64,000 nucleotides of DNA from Neospora caninum Liverpool (lineage: Eukaryota > Apicomplexa > Conoidasida > Eucoccidiorida > Sarcocystidae). Under the pieces are notes generated by a model, which saw only the letters and a program-made list of their open reading frames with translations, was not told the DNA's origin and ran no database searches. The DNA is taken from positions 124,001 to 188,000 of the forward strand of contig NC_018385.1 in assembly GCF_000208865.1 (NCBI RefSeq), read 5' to 3'. Below are positions 16,310 to 29,973 of this stretch, one piece after another. Made by a program: the position numbers and the translations under genes. Every line of letters begins with the position of its first letter. The stretch's first letter is position 1.

Positions 16310-19300
16310 CTTCAGTTAAGCCGAACGAAAAAGGACAAGGACAGAAAGGTACTAGAAAACTAGACAAGTTACGAGCCAATTGTGGGGATGTCCTAGTAGA
16401 GAGGCACTGAAAATGCTGCCACAACTTTTATGACAAGCAGCGCCACGCGAAAAAACCAATGTGTAAAGGAAGCGTACCTTCTGTGCCCGCGACGAAATTT
16501 AACGGCCCCGCTTTCTCGTCAGCATGGTGGCTCGCGGGCGGGCCGAAATGGGAACTTCAGGCGGGTGCATCCGTTTGGGAATCACCGCGTTGCTGACGCA
16601 GCGGGAGGAGAGACGCTGGTGTGTCGGCGCGTTTCCGAAAACTGCTGCCAATACCGGCGTCCCGGGCTTGGCCTCTTGAGTTTGATCTGTTTTTCACCCC
16701 GTTCGTCATCAGAACCTCCTTAAAGGAGACGACACGGTTTGGAACAGCTCAGGAGACAACACAACCAAATCTAGTATGGAAGAAGTGGGGCAAAGTGAGT
16801 TAGAACACACGAACACTCCTACTTTACAGTGGCCATACCGTGGACCGCGACGCTCCTGATTCCAGTCATCCAGTCTTCAGCGAATGCCGTTTGGGCCAAT
16901 ATCTTCAGCTCCCCTGTTGTCTCCTATTCTACCTTCCTGTCTCTGTAGAGTTGACTCTCATGAGGAGCGACACCGCGGCCTGTAACAAACAAACTTTTGT
17001 GCAGGAACTCGTCTCCAGATGTCGAGCGTCCCCTGAAGCATCGCTGGATGCTCTGTTACCCCCTGAACCACCGGTGAAATCTGAGACGAAAAACTTCGGA
17101 GTTCCCACGTCCTTTGCTTTTTTCCCTTCTCGTCTGTCGGTTGCTGACAAGTGATGGACGAAGGACAAGCAGCGGCGCTGCAATTTGTCGTTGGTAAGCT
17201 TTCCGACGCATGTCATAGAACGGCCCCAACGCCCTGCACTCGGTCCGTCCGCTGCCCAATCCACCCCCCCCCCCCTCCCTTCACACTTGTTATCCTCCTC
17301 CGCTCCACCAAGCAGAAACAAACCGTTTCAGTTCGACAAATTCGCAGTTGTGCTCAAAGCAACCTGCGAATCTCTCTCCTGAAAAGATTAAAAGAGGCGA
17401 GCATCGCGAACGGCTGACACGAGACTTCGGCTGCCGCAGCTGTCCCCAGCCTCAGGAAGCGCCAGTGGGAAACAACAAGCTTACGTCTCGCGGGAAGAGG
17501 CGCCTTACTGAGGCTTCTAGGCCGGCACTCACCGGTGCATCGCTTGTAATAAAAGTGAAGGTTAATGCCTTGTGGACACCTCCCCTGGGCTGGGTACGTA
17601 CGGCGCCTCCCGTTCAGCGCGGGACGACACGCCGCAAGGCAATTGAGTGAGATGGCGATACGTAGCCAAGACCCATGTTGTGTTTATCTTACATGACACG
17701 ACGTGGAGGAGTTCCACGTGTGTGCAGCACGAATTTGATGTGATTTCATAGGCAGATGCTGAGCCTGGCTCTCCCGAACGAGGAAGGGCCGGAACAGATT
17801 CGGAGTGGTCATTGACTGACAAATTATTGACGTGTAACCTATTAACAACCAGCTGTGGACTTTTCAACACTCGTTTTTCTACCAGTTACGGCTCTCCTAG
17901 ACGAGGGAGAGAATAGTAGCAGGCGGAAGACGTTGCACAGACCCCGGGTTCAGCAGTGTACGGGTGATCAGTATCTTGCGGTGTCTTACGGTACAAACTG
18001 TGGAGCTCTCGTCATACGGTCCTGTCGCCGTGTATCAATTGCACGGGTCAAGAAGAGGGCCACTGACATGATTCGGGGATTGCATGTTGCGTTTTCCTTC
18101 ACGCGTGATGCAACTCCACCTACACCGGTTTTCAAGTATGTCCCAGTTACACCAGGGAATTTCCCCTCTCTACAACATCACACAGGACTGAAGTTGAAGT
18201 TTGTTTACCGAACCCAGCGAATCACCACATGCTGGCTCTAAATTACCGGCATCCATGGTGCCAGTCTTTCCTTGTCCTGCGGCAGTGCGTGGATGTCCCC
18301 TAAACTGGCTTATCGCTGAATGCACGAACGGTAGACCTATGGGGTGCCCTTGGTTTCGTTCTTCCATTCACTCTAGGTGGTACAAAAGGAGCAAAGTTAT
18401 GGGCATTGCAGGTGGGAAGTTGCACTGCACGATACATACTATATTGTTGCACGTTTCCTTTTTGTATTATCTCTTGGAGCTATCTCAGCAACTATGTGTG
18501 CATTGATCTCCGAATAACAGAGAGAGGAAGGCAACGTGAGCAATCGCCAACGAAGGCCGACTCATGTTAGGGGTTCCACGTGACAGAGGACGTCGTTCGC
18601 GCTTTCCACGTCGCTCTGCAGAAGAAGGGACAAGATCGACGAACCATGCCGCCAGGACTGTCGATGCAATCACGGACTGCCATGTCGCATCTGACCCGAC
18701 CCTTGACCCGAACGCTGGTTCGTGGCAGCCCCGATGCTGCAACCAGACAAGAAAGGCGGCCGGTGTGAGATGGATATCCACTATGGAAATACCGCGTTAG
18801 GATACGACGCGGAGTCCGTGGTGGTTTCGGACCCTCCGCACATGCAACGACCCTCAGCATGATGTTGTGCCTTGACGCCTGACTTTCCCCCGAGACATCC
18901 GCCGTTTCCTTAGGCCCCGATGTCAGCCGCCACTCCTGGAGCCTCTGTACCGAGGCCAATACGAGGCTGGCAGTAGAGAGGAACCTCTCTACCACTCGAT
19001 TGAGGCGCATCTGGTTATTCCCGTAGATGGACCATTTGGGGTGAAGGCGGTGCACGCCGTCTGCCAGCCGTCCTGTCCAAATTGACTTCGCACGTTCGTT
19101 TTTTCTACTAGTTGGACTACGTGCTGCCGTGTGTTTCCCTTCTATCGTGCCAAGCCGTACAGAGTAACTGCTTTGCTCTCATCGTTAGGACGCGCCCCTG
19201 TTTTACGTGCGCTCAGATTTCGACCGTTCGCAGTGTGGCTGTTGTCTCCCCTTCTCTGCTCATCCCCCCCCCCGTCAGATTCCCCGTTCTGGGCAACTTA

Positions 19301-20577
19301 TCCAGCACCGACTGCCGCAAAACGACTTGAAGTGATTTTTCTGCTTCAGAAGATATGGGCTAAAACTACCAAACGGTAGCTTGCCCAGTTCGAAAGAGAA
19401 GGCCGCAGCGCCCCGCCAAGATTTCTTTAGGTGAGCTAAGCTGCGCGTGGTGCCGCTGTTGGCTCTCTGCGGAAAAAAACGAGGTATCCGAGCACAACCC
19501 TTGCGGAATCACACGTTTCTTTTCTTCCGCCCTGGAGTAGGGCATGCTTTGTTCAACTGTTACAACAGATGGTAAGAGTCAGAGTATCCCTTTTGGACAA
19601 GTGTAATAACTAAAGGGACCGCTCCCGGTGAGCGAGCGAGCGGCTCATGCAGCGCGGCGTGGCAACGTCGATACAGAGGGGGGGAGTGCCTCCGCTTCTA
19701 GCTTTTCTGCGATTGTTCCTCGTCTCTGAAGTTTTCCTTCCGCATTTCGTCTTCTCGAATGACTGCTTATTTGCGGCTGTTTCTCCTCGTTGTCGAGAAC
19801 CGCGTCGAAACATTGCTCATTAACAAAGAGCCGCGCCGGAGAGACGGACTCGCGCGTGTGTTGCAGTTCGCTCGCCGTTCGGGAGTGGGACATCCGCATC
19901 TTTGACTGCGGAGGATCTGCGTGTGCAGCCAAAGTAACCAGGGGTCCTTGGCTCACCTCTCGGCAAATTCCCTTTCGCAACTGCTGCTCTTCGTGTGGCC
20001 TAGATATCTGCGTTCTGAACCTCTCGACCAGGCGCCATCGGAGCCGAAGAATCCGGGAGTTCCGTGCCGTTCTCTCGGTCACGACAGTTGACAGCCTTTG
20101 ACGGCTGCCGAGCCTTCCGGTGTTCTTGAGTGCTCTGCCTGCCTTTGGTGACTTGTCGAATCGATTTGTGCAGAATGTAAAATGAGCACCTTCTGCATCC
20201 TTTGTGCTCTCCCTTCTCGCGTTATTCCGCGGAGCGGTGCTGACGACGACGTGCAACGCCTTGAGCAGCTCTAGCTCCGCAGCCCGTTTTGCCGGCGTGT
20301 CCTGTCTGTCGCGGGAAAGCCTTTGAGGACGAGGGCTTCTCTGGAGACCCTCTTCTCCTGTATTTCACGTCTCTCCTTTCCCGAATAAACGCCGGCGCCG
20401 GCGTACCGCTTTGCCACGTTTAGTCGCGGGTGAAACGCGGACTGGGAGACACGGCGCGAAATCGTCTCGCGCTCTTCGTGCCTTTCATGTGCCCCCCGGC
20501 CAGCACACGGTCGCGTCAGTTGCCACGGTGGCCTATGCCCTTTTTCCGATACTTTGCTTTCGCACTCCTCTCCTACA
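16310..20577. other. Divergent intergenic region between GDH and the 5-phosphatase
   Basis: The two flanking genes point away from each other, so this 4.3 kb must contain both promoters and 5' UTRs. It holds a C-run near 17264-17277, another near 19265-19274, and scattered short frames. The longest is 19645-20256 (minus, 203 codons). I do not consider any of them coding, because they lack homology and good start contexts. Confidence 0.5.
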
Positions 20578-23257
20578 ATGGCCTGTGAAGACGGGAGCAC
20601 TCGAGAGGGTTCAACCCTAGACAGCCCGCACGCCTGGAGCCACCACAAGCGGCAGTCGGCGGAGTTACCGGAGTGCGGCTTGGCGAACTTAGTTGTCGAC
20701 GCCTTATTTCCGGACGATGACCCAGATGCGCCTTCGGCAGAAGAGAACGAGAAAGCAGAGGCAGGCGCGAACGAGCACCTGTCTGTCTCGGCGCGAGGAC
20801 GCAGCGGACCAGTGGGGACCAGGTGGGAGTGTCGCGTCGTGACGCCTATCATTGCAGCGTCAGTCGACTGTTTTTCCGCCGAAGGCTGCGGCGTGGTCAT
20901 TTGTGAACAGCCGTACTCCCTCTTCACGTACTTCAACTGTTGCGAGGTGGAGTATCCCCCGCGCGGGTTCGGGGGGTACGGCTACGAGAGGATTTCGCTC
21001 CGCCAGTATGGCAGTCAGATGATTGAAGACGAAGAATCAGAGAGGAGTCAAAAACGAAAGAGCAGACCTGACACACCCAACGGCGACTGTGACGAAGATG
21101 AAGAATTGACAAAAAAGACCGAGAAAGAGCCGGAAATAATCGAACTTGTACGGCCGAAACCTGGCCAAGACAACCGCGACAAAAATGCAACGCCGATCAA
21201 GATTTTCGTCGGCACCTGGTACGCAGGGAGAGACTGGGCGCGTCCCGGGCGATTTGGAGCGTTGCGAATGCGGCGAAACGACCGAGGGCGGGACGCGAGC
21301 GCCGTCACCGGTCGCCCGCTCTGTTCTGCACAATCTGACGCAAACACGCGTGAACCAGGAACGGAGAGGGGTGCGCTTGGCTTTCCAGGCGTACACCACT
21401 CTTGCTGCTTTTTTATTTCGTAACGCAACCTTCAGCGCCCCGTGTATACGCGCCTACACTCCGCCTCGTGCGCAGAGATTTACTTGTTCAAACACGAGCC
21501 CGACTGTCTCCTGTCTCCTCGTGTTCTCGTCTTCCGGCCGCACAACGGGAACTTTCGAACCGTCGTCCCATCGCCGCACTGCTCTGTCGCGGCTGGCCGT
21601 GAACTTTTTCTGACCGAGATCAGATGAACCGTCGCACCGCATTCTCTGATTTTTGTGGCGTTAAATACATGCAAGCGCCTTTTAGGATTCAAGGCCTACG
21701 GGGTGTGCAGCTCTGGTCTTTAGCGCGCAGCCGAGCTATGTGGCGTCGAGATTCCTGCAAGTCTTCTTTCGTGTCTCTTTTCGCCCGACTCACGAGATCC
21801 GCTGAACGCGGCGCGTTAGTTCCTTCCTCTGTCTGCCACAGCTGTGAACTGCATGCGATGCGTTCTCTGTCCTGGTTGCAGGAACACGGAGTACCAGGAG
21901 TTCGAGCGGCACGGCCCCAAGCCGGAAGAGCGTTTCTGCAAGACTGCCAAGTCTCTCCTCGACGGCAAACTGAAGAAGGATGGCGCCCGCAGAATTTCCA
22001 AGGATGAAAGCTACTTTTCTGGACACTCGACGGTTCACGACGTCGACACTTCCTCCGAAGGCCACGACGTCGTGACGCTTCACATTAACGGGGAAGAAAG
22101 CGACAACGACGATGTGATGACGGCAGTGGGCGAGGAGGAAGATGAGGAGGAAGACGGAGGCGAAAAGAAAAAGAACACTTCACACCTTCTCAAATTCAAC
22201 ATGGAAGGCCACCCCCTAAGGGACTGGATCAAGGCTGGCTACGACGTCTACGTTGTCACACTGCAAGAAGTAACAAGTGAGCGGACGCTTTTTTCGCAAG
22301 ACTCGGTGAACACTGACATGGCGGGAGAAGGCGGTTTCGTCTCCTTTTTGTCGCTGGCCATGGCCCACCCAGAGACGCGGGAGCACTGCACACGCGACAG
22401 CTCAGCGACGACTTTCGCGGTGGACTGAATCTGCGAAACGAGGGCTTGTCCCAGGGAAGTCCCTATACAGCGAGACAAAACGCAGGCTTTTTCGTTTTCT
22501 CCCCTCCGGCGCGGAAGGAGTTTCTTGTCGCGTACCCAGGCGCAGGAATTCCAGAATAGCCTGCAGGGTCAAGGCAGCAGGAGGGGCTGCGTCGGTGTGA
22601 GGATCTGACACGTGTTTTTGGCGCACAATTCGGCCTCGTGCAACAAAACTTACGGCGGGAAGACAGCTGTCCCCTCGGTTCGAGAACGTAGTGCAGGGCT
22701 GCATCATCCGCTGCGAAGCGGCTGCAGACGGAAGTGGACGAGCGCGGAAGGACACTCGCGTTTTTGCGGCGTTTTTGAATGGAAAGCTTTTTCCTGCTCG
22801 TTGGGATCGAGAGGCAACAAAGACGCGGGAGTCCGAGCGGTTGTCACGTCCTCTCTCCGTGTGTCTCTTCTTGTCGCCATGCTTCTTCAGATGACAGCAT
22901 TTTCCAGGCCATCTCGGAGTACCTCGAGAACGAGAACGGCGAGGCCTTCTTGCGCGTCGACATGGGTGAAGGGAAGATCTCTGGCCTCGGCAAGGGCGCA
23001 TGGACGAAAATGAAGTCCACCTGTAAGGACTGAGACGGGCGCCACGAGGAATCTCTGCGAACCCAGAACGCGCTTGAGTCACAGACATCAACCACAACCC
23101 ACTGCAGTCCCAGTACCCATCTCTGCTAGGCCTAGCGTATCTGCACTCAATCTGGTTCAACGCCCCCACCTAGGTTTCTAGAGTGGCACCAATTGCCTGT
23201 ACCGCACCCCGAGTCATATATATCTCTATATATCTGTGTATATGGAGGTATGTATGC

Positions 23258-23291
<34 letters not shown>

Positions 23292-26200
23292 GTATATTGC
23301 GTACATCGTTAGGCGCGTTGTGTGGGCAGAGGAGCGGGACGAAGGTCGTGATACAAGAGCAACCGCATGCACGTGCCTGTATTGTTGAACGGCTCAGTGA
23401 GTCTGGACTGTTCTTGGGCGAATGGACCGCAAGAGCGTCAATTCGGCCTTTGCATTTCACCTGTGCACTCCTGGAGATGTAGATATCTGTGTCAGCGCGT
23501 CAGGGTCAGGGCTGTGTGCGCGTCTGCGCTGTCGAGGCTGAGATCTCCGTGTCTCCGATTTGCTGTCTCCCTATCGCTTGCGCCTGCTCATCTTCTTCGC
23601 TTTCCCCGGTTTTGTACAGCCCTCGCGTGCTGGATTCGGGAGTCCAAGCTCTGGCCAGTGGGCCCCATCATGCCCGTGGACTCGAAAGCCTTTTCCTTCA
23701 GTGAGTTGCTTCGTGGTGGCAACGCCAAGCCGCCACGACATACGGGATCGCCGGGGGAAGGCTGCTCGTCTTCGGCCTTAACAGGAGCCCGATCGTTCCT
23801 ACTCTAGCCGACCAAGACCTGAGCACAGCTGCCTCGCTTAGACTCGTGACGCACACACCGCGGGTCTCCGCGCGCGGGGGTGGGATTTCCGATTCGCTCC
23901 ACGCTTCTACCTGGAAATGCGGCAGATACAGCACGTGTGAGGTTCTCTGTGCAACTGTACGTGGCGAGGAATCGTGGCTGTGTGTCTGAATCCATATATC
24001 TCCACGCAGACATGCGTGCACGTGGAGCGCAGCGCGTTTCGACGGTGTATGTGGTGGATGTTCCCGTCCCCAGAGCCTGAAACGACGCGGGTTTCAAAGG
24101 CGAGACGGGATCGTCGACAGAAACCGCGGACGCGTGTGCGCGGTCGTTTGGCTAGCTGGCCGGGGCCGTCGGCTTTCCCGCACACCGACACACTTCGCGC
24201 CTGGGCTTCTTCAAGGCCGTTTCCCCGCTCTGTTTGTGTCTCTCAGCTGTCCTGAACGGCAGCAAGGGCGCGGTGACGGTCACTCTGAAGGTTCACAAAC
24301 AGCTGGTGTGTTTCGTCGGGTGCCATCTGCCTGCGTCGACCAAGGTGAGTCTCCGGTCGCTAGGCAGCGCAGGCGTGGAGGAGCCCAGAAAACCCCCGCG
24401 AGAGAGAGGGGCTGTGCGCCTGGCCGCCCTGTGCGGTCTGGGGGCTCATCGCCTCGGCGTGTCTCTGCGCATCGTGCTCTCTCCCCGTGTGTGACGCAGG
24501 AGCGCGGGAAGGCGCGAGCGTTCATTCGAGCAAAAATAGCGGCGATGTACAGTTCCGAGAAGAACGTCGACTTCACCCGTGTTTTCCACCACATCTTGTG
24601 GGCTGGCGACTTCAATTTCCGCTCCCAGATCTCGTCGAAGCGCGCCTGTAAGTTTCCTTCCACGCGGGCACGCCGTGGGTGACGCCGGAGACCTCGCCCC
24701 AGACTTGCCACGGGTCGCAGGCTGTGTCCTGAGAAGGGAAGTGCAGCAAAGCGAGATGGCAACCTGTCCAAACACACGCGTTTGCAGGCGCACAGACAGG
24801 GGGGACAAAACCATTTCGCGCCTTGCTCGCGAGACGTAACGCGTCTGCTTGGCAGGGCTGGATGCGAACATCGAGAGCACGTGCTGCATTTGCTGCGAGT
24901 TCCTGCTCGGAAAAACCATGAGTGGGGAAGCCGTTGCTTGTTCGGGTCAAGACTTTTCCGCCGGGCGTTCCTCGCTGGATCTGGCCCGAGCTTCTGTGGG
25001 CCTCGGGAGTGGCGGGCGCTCGCGGCATGCAGTCCAGACTGCCTGTCTCTGCTCTCACCTCGCCCTTGCATGCGCACAGTTCGCTGGGCAGACAGTCGCC
25101 TGCACAGGTGTTTTCCAGCTTCGTTTTTTCGAGTTCTGCGTCTTTCGTCTACAGTAGAGCTGCTGCGGTCAGGCGAGACGAGCGAACTCGCAACGTACGA
25201 CGAAGGGGCGCTCGAATCCGGAAAAGACATGGAAATGCACGTAAGCGAAACTTTTCCGCACTCCCCTCCAACTCCATGGCTCATATAAAGGAGGCGGAGG
25301 GATAGTCTCGCGAGAAAAAAGACTGCGTGATCAAGAGAACGACACAGCCTTAGCCACCAGGCCGAACTTCGCTCAGAAGGCTTATATATAGATCTATGTA
25401 TATAGTGTGTAATCTCTGTTATATGGGATTGACATGTATGTGGTGATGTCCTTGTTCATATCAAATGACTGAAACGTGTCGACTGACCTGTATCACGTTA
25501 ACTTTTTATCTTTGCGGTTGGGTCTAGCCATGTTGCACATTTGCTGCCTGGTAGGCTAGCATTTGTCTGTGTGCGCAAGCACGGGCTGCTGTATAGACAG
25601 CCGCCAGATGTGCGGTTCGGGAGCCTCGGCTCCGTCTGCGCTTGTGAAATTCGCCTCGTGGCGTGTCGCGCTAACACAAAGGAACTTACTTTTCCAACTA
25701 AAGCTGCAAAGGAGTCCTAACTCCACGCGTCTTTGCTTGCGCAGGGTTGGATGGAGGCTCCCGTCACCTTCCTGCCGACTTACAAGAAAGCTGATAACCG
25801 ACCGCCTTTGGACATGTCCCAGCCGGACTGGGTAGACAAGGAATACCAAGTCACGATGAAGAAGAAAGGGATGCTCGGAACGAAGACTGTTGATCGCCCC
25901 CCGTCTGTAAGTGCTGTTGGGCGAGCTGTGCCGCCTTGTGTGCATGCAACGACGGTCCTGGTTTGCCTCGGGTTGGCGGATTCAGGCCGTGAGCGGAACA
26001 CGCCACGCACGAGAAAAACGTCAAGCGTTTCCGTCCGGAACCGTTGTCGCACGCATGACACACGTCTGCCAGCTTTGTTGTGGGCGATCAAGAAGGGTAT
26101 GTGCGGAAGACTGGGGATGTTCCTCATTTCAAATGGAACTGTGAGAAAGGCGGGCGTGCAGACCGCTCTGCGTCGAGGGGCGGAAACGCACTCTCGGGCT

Positions 26201-26939
26201 CGGGCCACGGGACGCCTGAAGTTCTTCCGTCGGGGTCTGTCGGATGTTTGGCTGCAGTGGTGCGATCGCATCTTCCGCTGGTCACTGCAAGAGCTGCAGT
26301 ACAACCTCATCGCGCCCAAAGAAGAGTATTTCGCTGCGCAGCCCGAATCGCCGAGTACGTCTCGAAGGCCGATGCACTTTCGGCCAATCGCTTTTACGGG
26401 GAAGGAAGAAGCGACGTTCCTCAGACATGCGTGTCTCGTGAGATGCGCGGGCCGTCGAGCAGTCAACGTTGGGTGTCGACGGGGTTGCTGCGTGCGCCCG
26501 CACGCCGTGTATATCCGGGAAGAAAGCGATCCCAAACGACGTCAGGAACCGAAAAGCGCCTTCTTTGTTTCGGCTTGGGCACTCATTTCAGTGGAGCCTA
26601 ACTGCGAAAAGGAGCAGAAACGTGCATTGCGACGGAACGTGAAGGGCGGAAGCACCCAAAAACTGCTACACAAGCGCGAGGTTCAGAGACAGCACGGAGC
26701 CGCGATTCCCGCCTTTGCTCATGTCCCCTCCTCGCGCCTCTCTGTGATGTTTGCAGGCTCATTGCGTGCTGTCTGTGGTGCGATTTTTGCGTCTGTTGTC
26801 CTGCGCAGATATTCTCATGGCCAGTGACCACGCCCCCGTCGGCGGCGGCTTCGAGCTGTACCCCCTGGACAAGAAATATCAGATTCCCCTGACGTTCATG
26901 GCAGATCCTTCGGAGGGGTTGGAAGCTGGAGACGTCTGA
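20578..26939 (+). CDS. Inositol polyphosphate 5-phosphatase, 656 aa, ten exons
   Basis: Removes the 5-phosphate from phosphoinositides or inositol polyphosphates, a Mg-dependent reaction of the DNase I-like fold. Exons are 20578-21218, 21882-22276, 22891-23022, 23620-23700, 24247-24344, 24500-24647, 25155-25240, 25745-25906, 26258-26354 and 26809-26939, totalling 1971 nt and all in phase. The key motifs are rebuilt or framed by splice junctions. FVGTWN (about residue 210) spans intron 1. LQE is near 341, GCHLPAS near 444, WAGDFNFR near 483-490, RPPSWCDRIF near 578-587 (joined across intron 8), and SDHAPV near 619-624. The N-terminal 200 residues are family-atypical. An acidic Glu/Asp/Lys insertion lies between FVGTWN and LQE. 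The start ATG has A at -3 and G at +4. No lipid anchor, SAC or SH2 domain is visible, so substrate choice is unknown. Confidence 0.95.
23214..23298. repeat. (TA)n microsatellite in intron 3 of the 5-phosphatase gene
   Basis: TA/CTATA-rich tract with TATG interruptions, between exons 3 and 4. Confidence 0.85.
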
Positions 26940-29900
26940 CGAGCCTGAGGCCGAGGATCCTGAGTGCGTCCACAGGCGCGACGTTGGATCAGCCCGAGTT
27001 GGAAAGGCAAAAGCGTCTTCTAGGACTTCGGCGCCGCGCAGCGGGGGCTCCTTTTCCGCGAGGCAGTTGCTCCCGTCCTGAGTGCGTCTGCGGCGGGATA
27101 GACCGCGCATGTTCGGCCAACCTGCTTGGTCCGTGTAAGGGCCAGGCTGGAGCGGCGAGAAGTTCGTGCTGCGGCTTATTTCAGGCTGTGCCCTCCGCTG
27201 GCTAGCCGGGGCAATCTGTCGATCGTCCACGGCCTGAGCCAGTCAATTCAGGTTTTAAAATCGTTACACTCTTCGCTTTATTCGTTTTTCTCTCGATACG
27301 TCTCTCCGCTCTCGTCCATGTAATACTTGGATCGCCTGCGTGACGTCGCTTTCCGCGGTTCCCGTCTCGGCTCCTGCCTCTCGCGGTGGGCGCCCCGCTT
27401 CTTCGGTTCCTTTTAGAGTTTTGTGGCCGTCAGCTGCGTAAAAGTCGTGCTTGTTTTCTCGGCACCCCGTCAATGAACAGAGCAGTGCCCAGACACTGCT
27501 TGGCTGGCGGTTATGAAAAGATTTGACGGTTTGGGGTTGCGCTTGTGTTTCTGGGTTTGAGGTGGGGCAGCGTCCGGCCCACGTGTTTGTCGCCCACGTA
27601 CCCCGATGCACTTAGCTTTTTGCGTCTGCCGAGGAGCACATGCAGGATATATTACTGCGTGCGTTTGCGAGTACATGCACACGCTCCCGTGGAGTCCTCG
27701 CGCCATTCCGCAAAAGAGTCTCGGGTGGTTCGACTCCGTCGGCAGGCGATTTTGATGCTGGCTCGAGTGCGCTTTGGATGCGGACGTAAGCCCTTGCCTG
27801 AACGTAGCCCCTCGGCAGGCGTCAAATTCGCCGAAACTGGCGACCTGGTTTGTGGAGAATGAGGACGGCCCGCTTTCTGCTTACAAGAGTGAGATCCAGA
27901 ACGGAGGTTTCCCGTCCGCCAAATCAATTTCCGTCCAACGATGGAGTTTCGTACCGTGGAACAGGGCGGTTGTGGCGCCTGGCCCTTTGTTGAAAACATG
28001 CAGCACGTCCCCAGAAAAAAGGTACATCATGAACGATCCACAGGCGCGTTGGATGGGGACAATCACAGGCAGTTTTCGCAATCGATCTTCTGTTTCATTT
28101 CGACAGGTAGCTCCGGGTGGCATTGTCGAATGTCGCTGCTCACTTGTGCTGCATGACGTTGTGGTCCTGGTTTCACAGTTTTGGATATACAACGTACAGA
28201 GGATGGCTGGGGTGTACAACATACAGAGTATGTTTGGGTTAAGCAGGCGAGCGCGTCAGGTTGTTTTCCGTACGGAGCAGGAAGCGTGGCGCCATGGGGC
28301 ATCCGTATCCCGTATTGCTCATGCTGGTGAGAAAGGGCTGCTTCAGTGCGCACTGGAAACTGAACCGTTCGAAACGGTCGCTCGGAGTGTGCTTTGCCAC
28401 TCTGAGAGCGAGCGGTGATCGAGAGGTGCGTCGAGTGTCTATTCCGGTGCGTGCGATTGCTCGTGACTGCAAAACCCGTGCGCAGTTCGCCGTGTCAACA
28501 CTCCTCGAGAAACTTATCTAGCAAAGCAACATACATCGGTCAATTCTCTCCAATGCTGGTCGATAAACTTGAAACACAGTAGCTTCCACTGTCCGTACAC
28601 CGCGCCGCCAGAGCGACGCTACTGGAGCCGGTCGCGACACACGCTTCGAGCCTCGCCGGGACGCGCTCGACAAATCTTCAGGTGCTCACGCCTGCCTTGC
28701 TTGGAACGGAGGTATCTCCGACCATGCGGAGGGATTTAGGCTAGCCTGTCGCCCGCCGGCAGAGAAGTTCGCTGTCGCGACCGGCGTCTAAACCCAGCAA
28801 CAAGGCAAGTCCCGGTGGCGAAGGGGCCGAATGCCTGCCGCGCATCTGTCTCACCTACACACAGCCTTACACACATATGAATGAGACGTATCAGCGCTTT
28901 TTTCGCGAGCGCTTGTCGCCGTTTCGAGAACTTTTCCTAACGTTGAAAGCCTGTCGTTCCCTCCCATTTGCAACACGCGTGCGCTAGACAGATGCCCAGG
29001 CCGTGTCAGCATCCCACGAATTCCGGTGCATGTCAGCACACATCTTGTACATGACCAGACCTACTAACGAGAAAGAAAGCCTTCTTCCTAGCTTGTCTGT
29101 CTCAGTTGCTGCGAGATCTAGAAGGAAGCAAACGACTCCAACCGTCGTGTTCAAGTCTTGAAGATGCGAGGCACTCGCTTCCAAACTTTGGCTCGAATCA
29201 GAGCCGGCGAAACGTGGCTGCCAGGTGCATGCGTGTGAACAGCAACACTTGACCGCATGCAGTTCCTCGATGTCCCAGTTTCGTTCGACAAAGTTGCTAG
29301 ACAACGTTTCCGGTGTCTTCGCCGTCCCTTTGCCATCTCTTTTCGAAGCTGCCGCCTCAGCTACAAAAGGCGTTTTTCGGTTTCCCTCCCTGTGCCTGCC
29401 TTTTGATTTCTCTTCGGAGAGTGTCCCTTCCCTCGACCCGGCTGCCGGCAGTGTGTGCCGCGAAATCGAGGGTTCGCCGGTCCGCGAGGAGCAGCGGAAA
29501 AGATGGAAGACGTAGCCAGAACTGGGCACCGGTTTTCTACAGAAAACGCGATTCCTAGGTGGGCCTTTGTGGCGTTCAGAGCGTCCAACAGCCCCGCGAC
29601 ACACACGGTCTAGGGCGACCGTACACGGCTATGCGTGCCCGATGGAAATCGGTATTTATGAAGGACGGCTAAACCGCTATTTCCCTTTTCGAACAGAACC
29701 ACGCTACATCTTTCAACTTTTTTCGCACTCGGCTACCTTTTGAGTTCGCATTCCCTCTTGAACTCGCGTCACATCGTCCTGTTCCGTTCAGCGTGGCGTG
29801 TGTTTACCGACTACACAATCCTGCCTTTATCAGTTCGCGCGCGACAGTCCAAAATATCTCGGATGCTCTTTCCACGTCTGGTTCTGATGTAGACCGGCGA

Positions 29901-29973
29901 CCGTCGCACTTTTTCTTGCTTGTTCTGTACCGCTGCATTACGAAAGAACTCACGCCTTGGAGGACTCTCAAAA
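26940..29973. other. Spacer between the 5-phosphatase and EMC5
   Basis: Contains the 5-phosphatase 3' UTR and the EMC5 promoter. A plus-strand open frame at 27774-28418 (214 codons, non-ATG start) shows no recognisable motif and is likely chance or UTR. A minus-strand frame at 29604-28984 (206 codons, also without an initiating ATG) has a more protein-like C-terminal half, with a charged start and a hydrophobic VVCFLLDLAA segment. It could be a terminal exon of an unseen gene. No RNA gene was recognised. Confidence 0.4.

Noticed and set aside
24849..25157. Cys-rich candidate exon (STCCICCEF) between 5-phosphatase exons 6 and 7
   Set aside because: Joining exon 6 (24647) directly to 25155 keeps the phase and matches the family spacing after GDFNFR; the Cys-rich piece would insert unconserved sequence and lacks a matching donor.
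24280..25284. 334-codon minus-strand ORF
   Set aside because: Antisense to exons and introns of the 5-phosphatase gene; shows how long chance frames occur in this GC-rich DNA.
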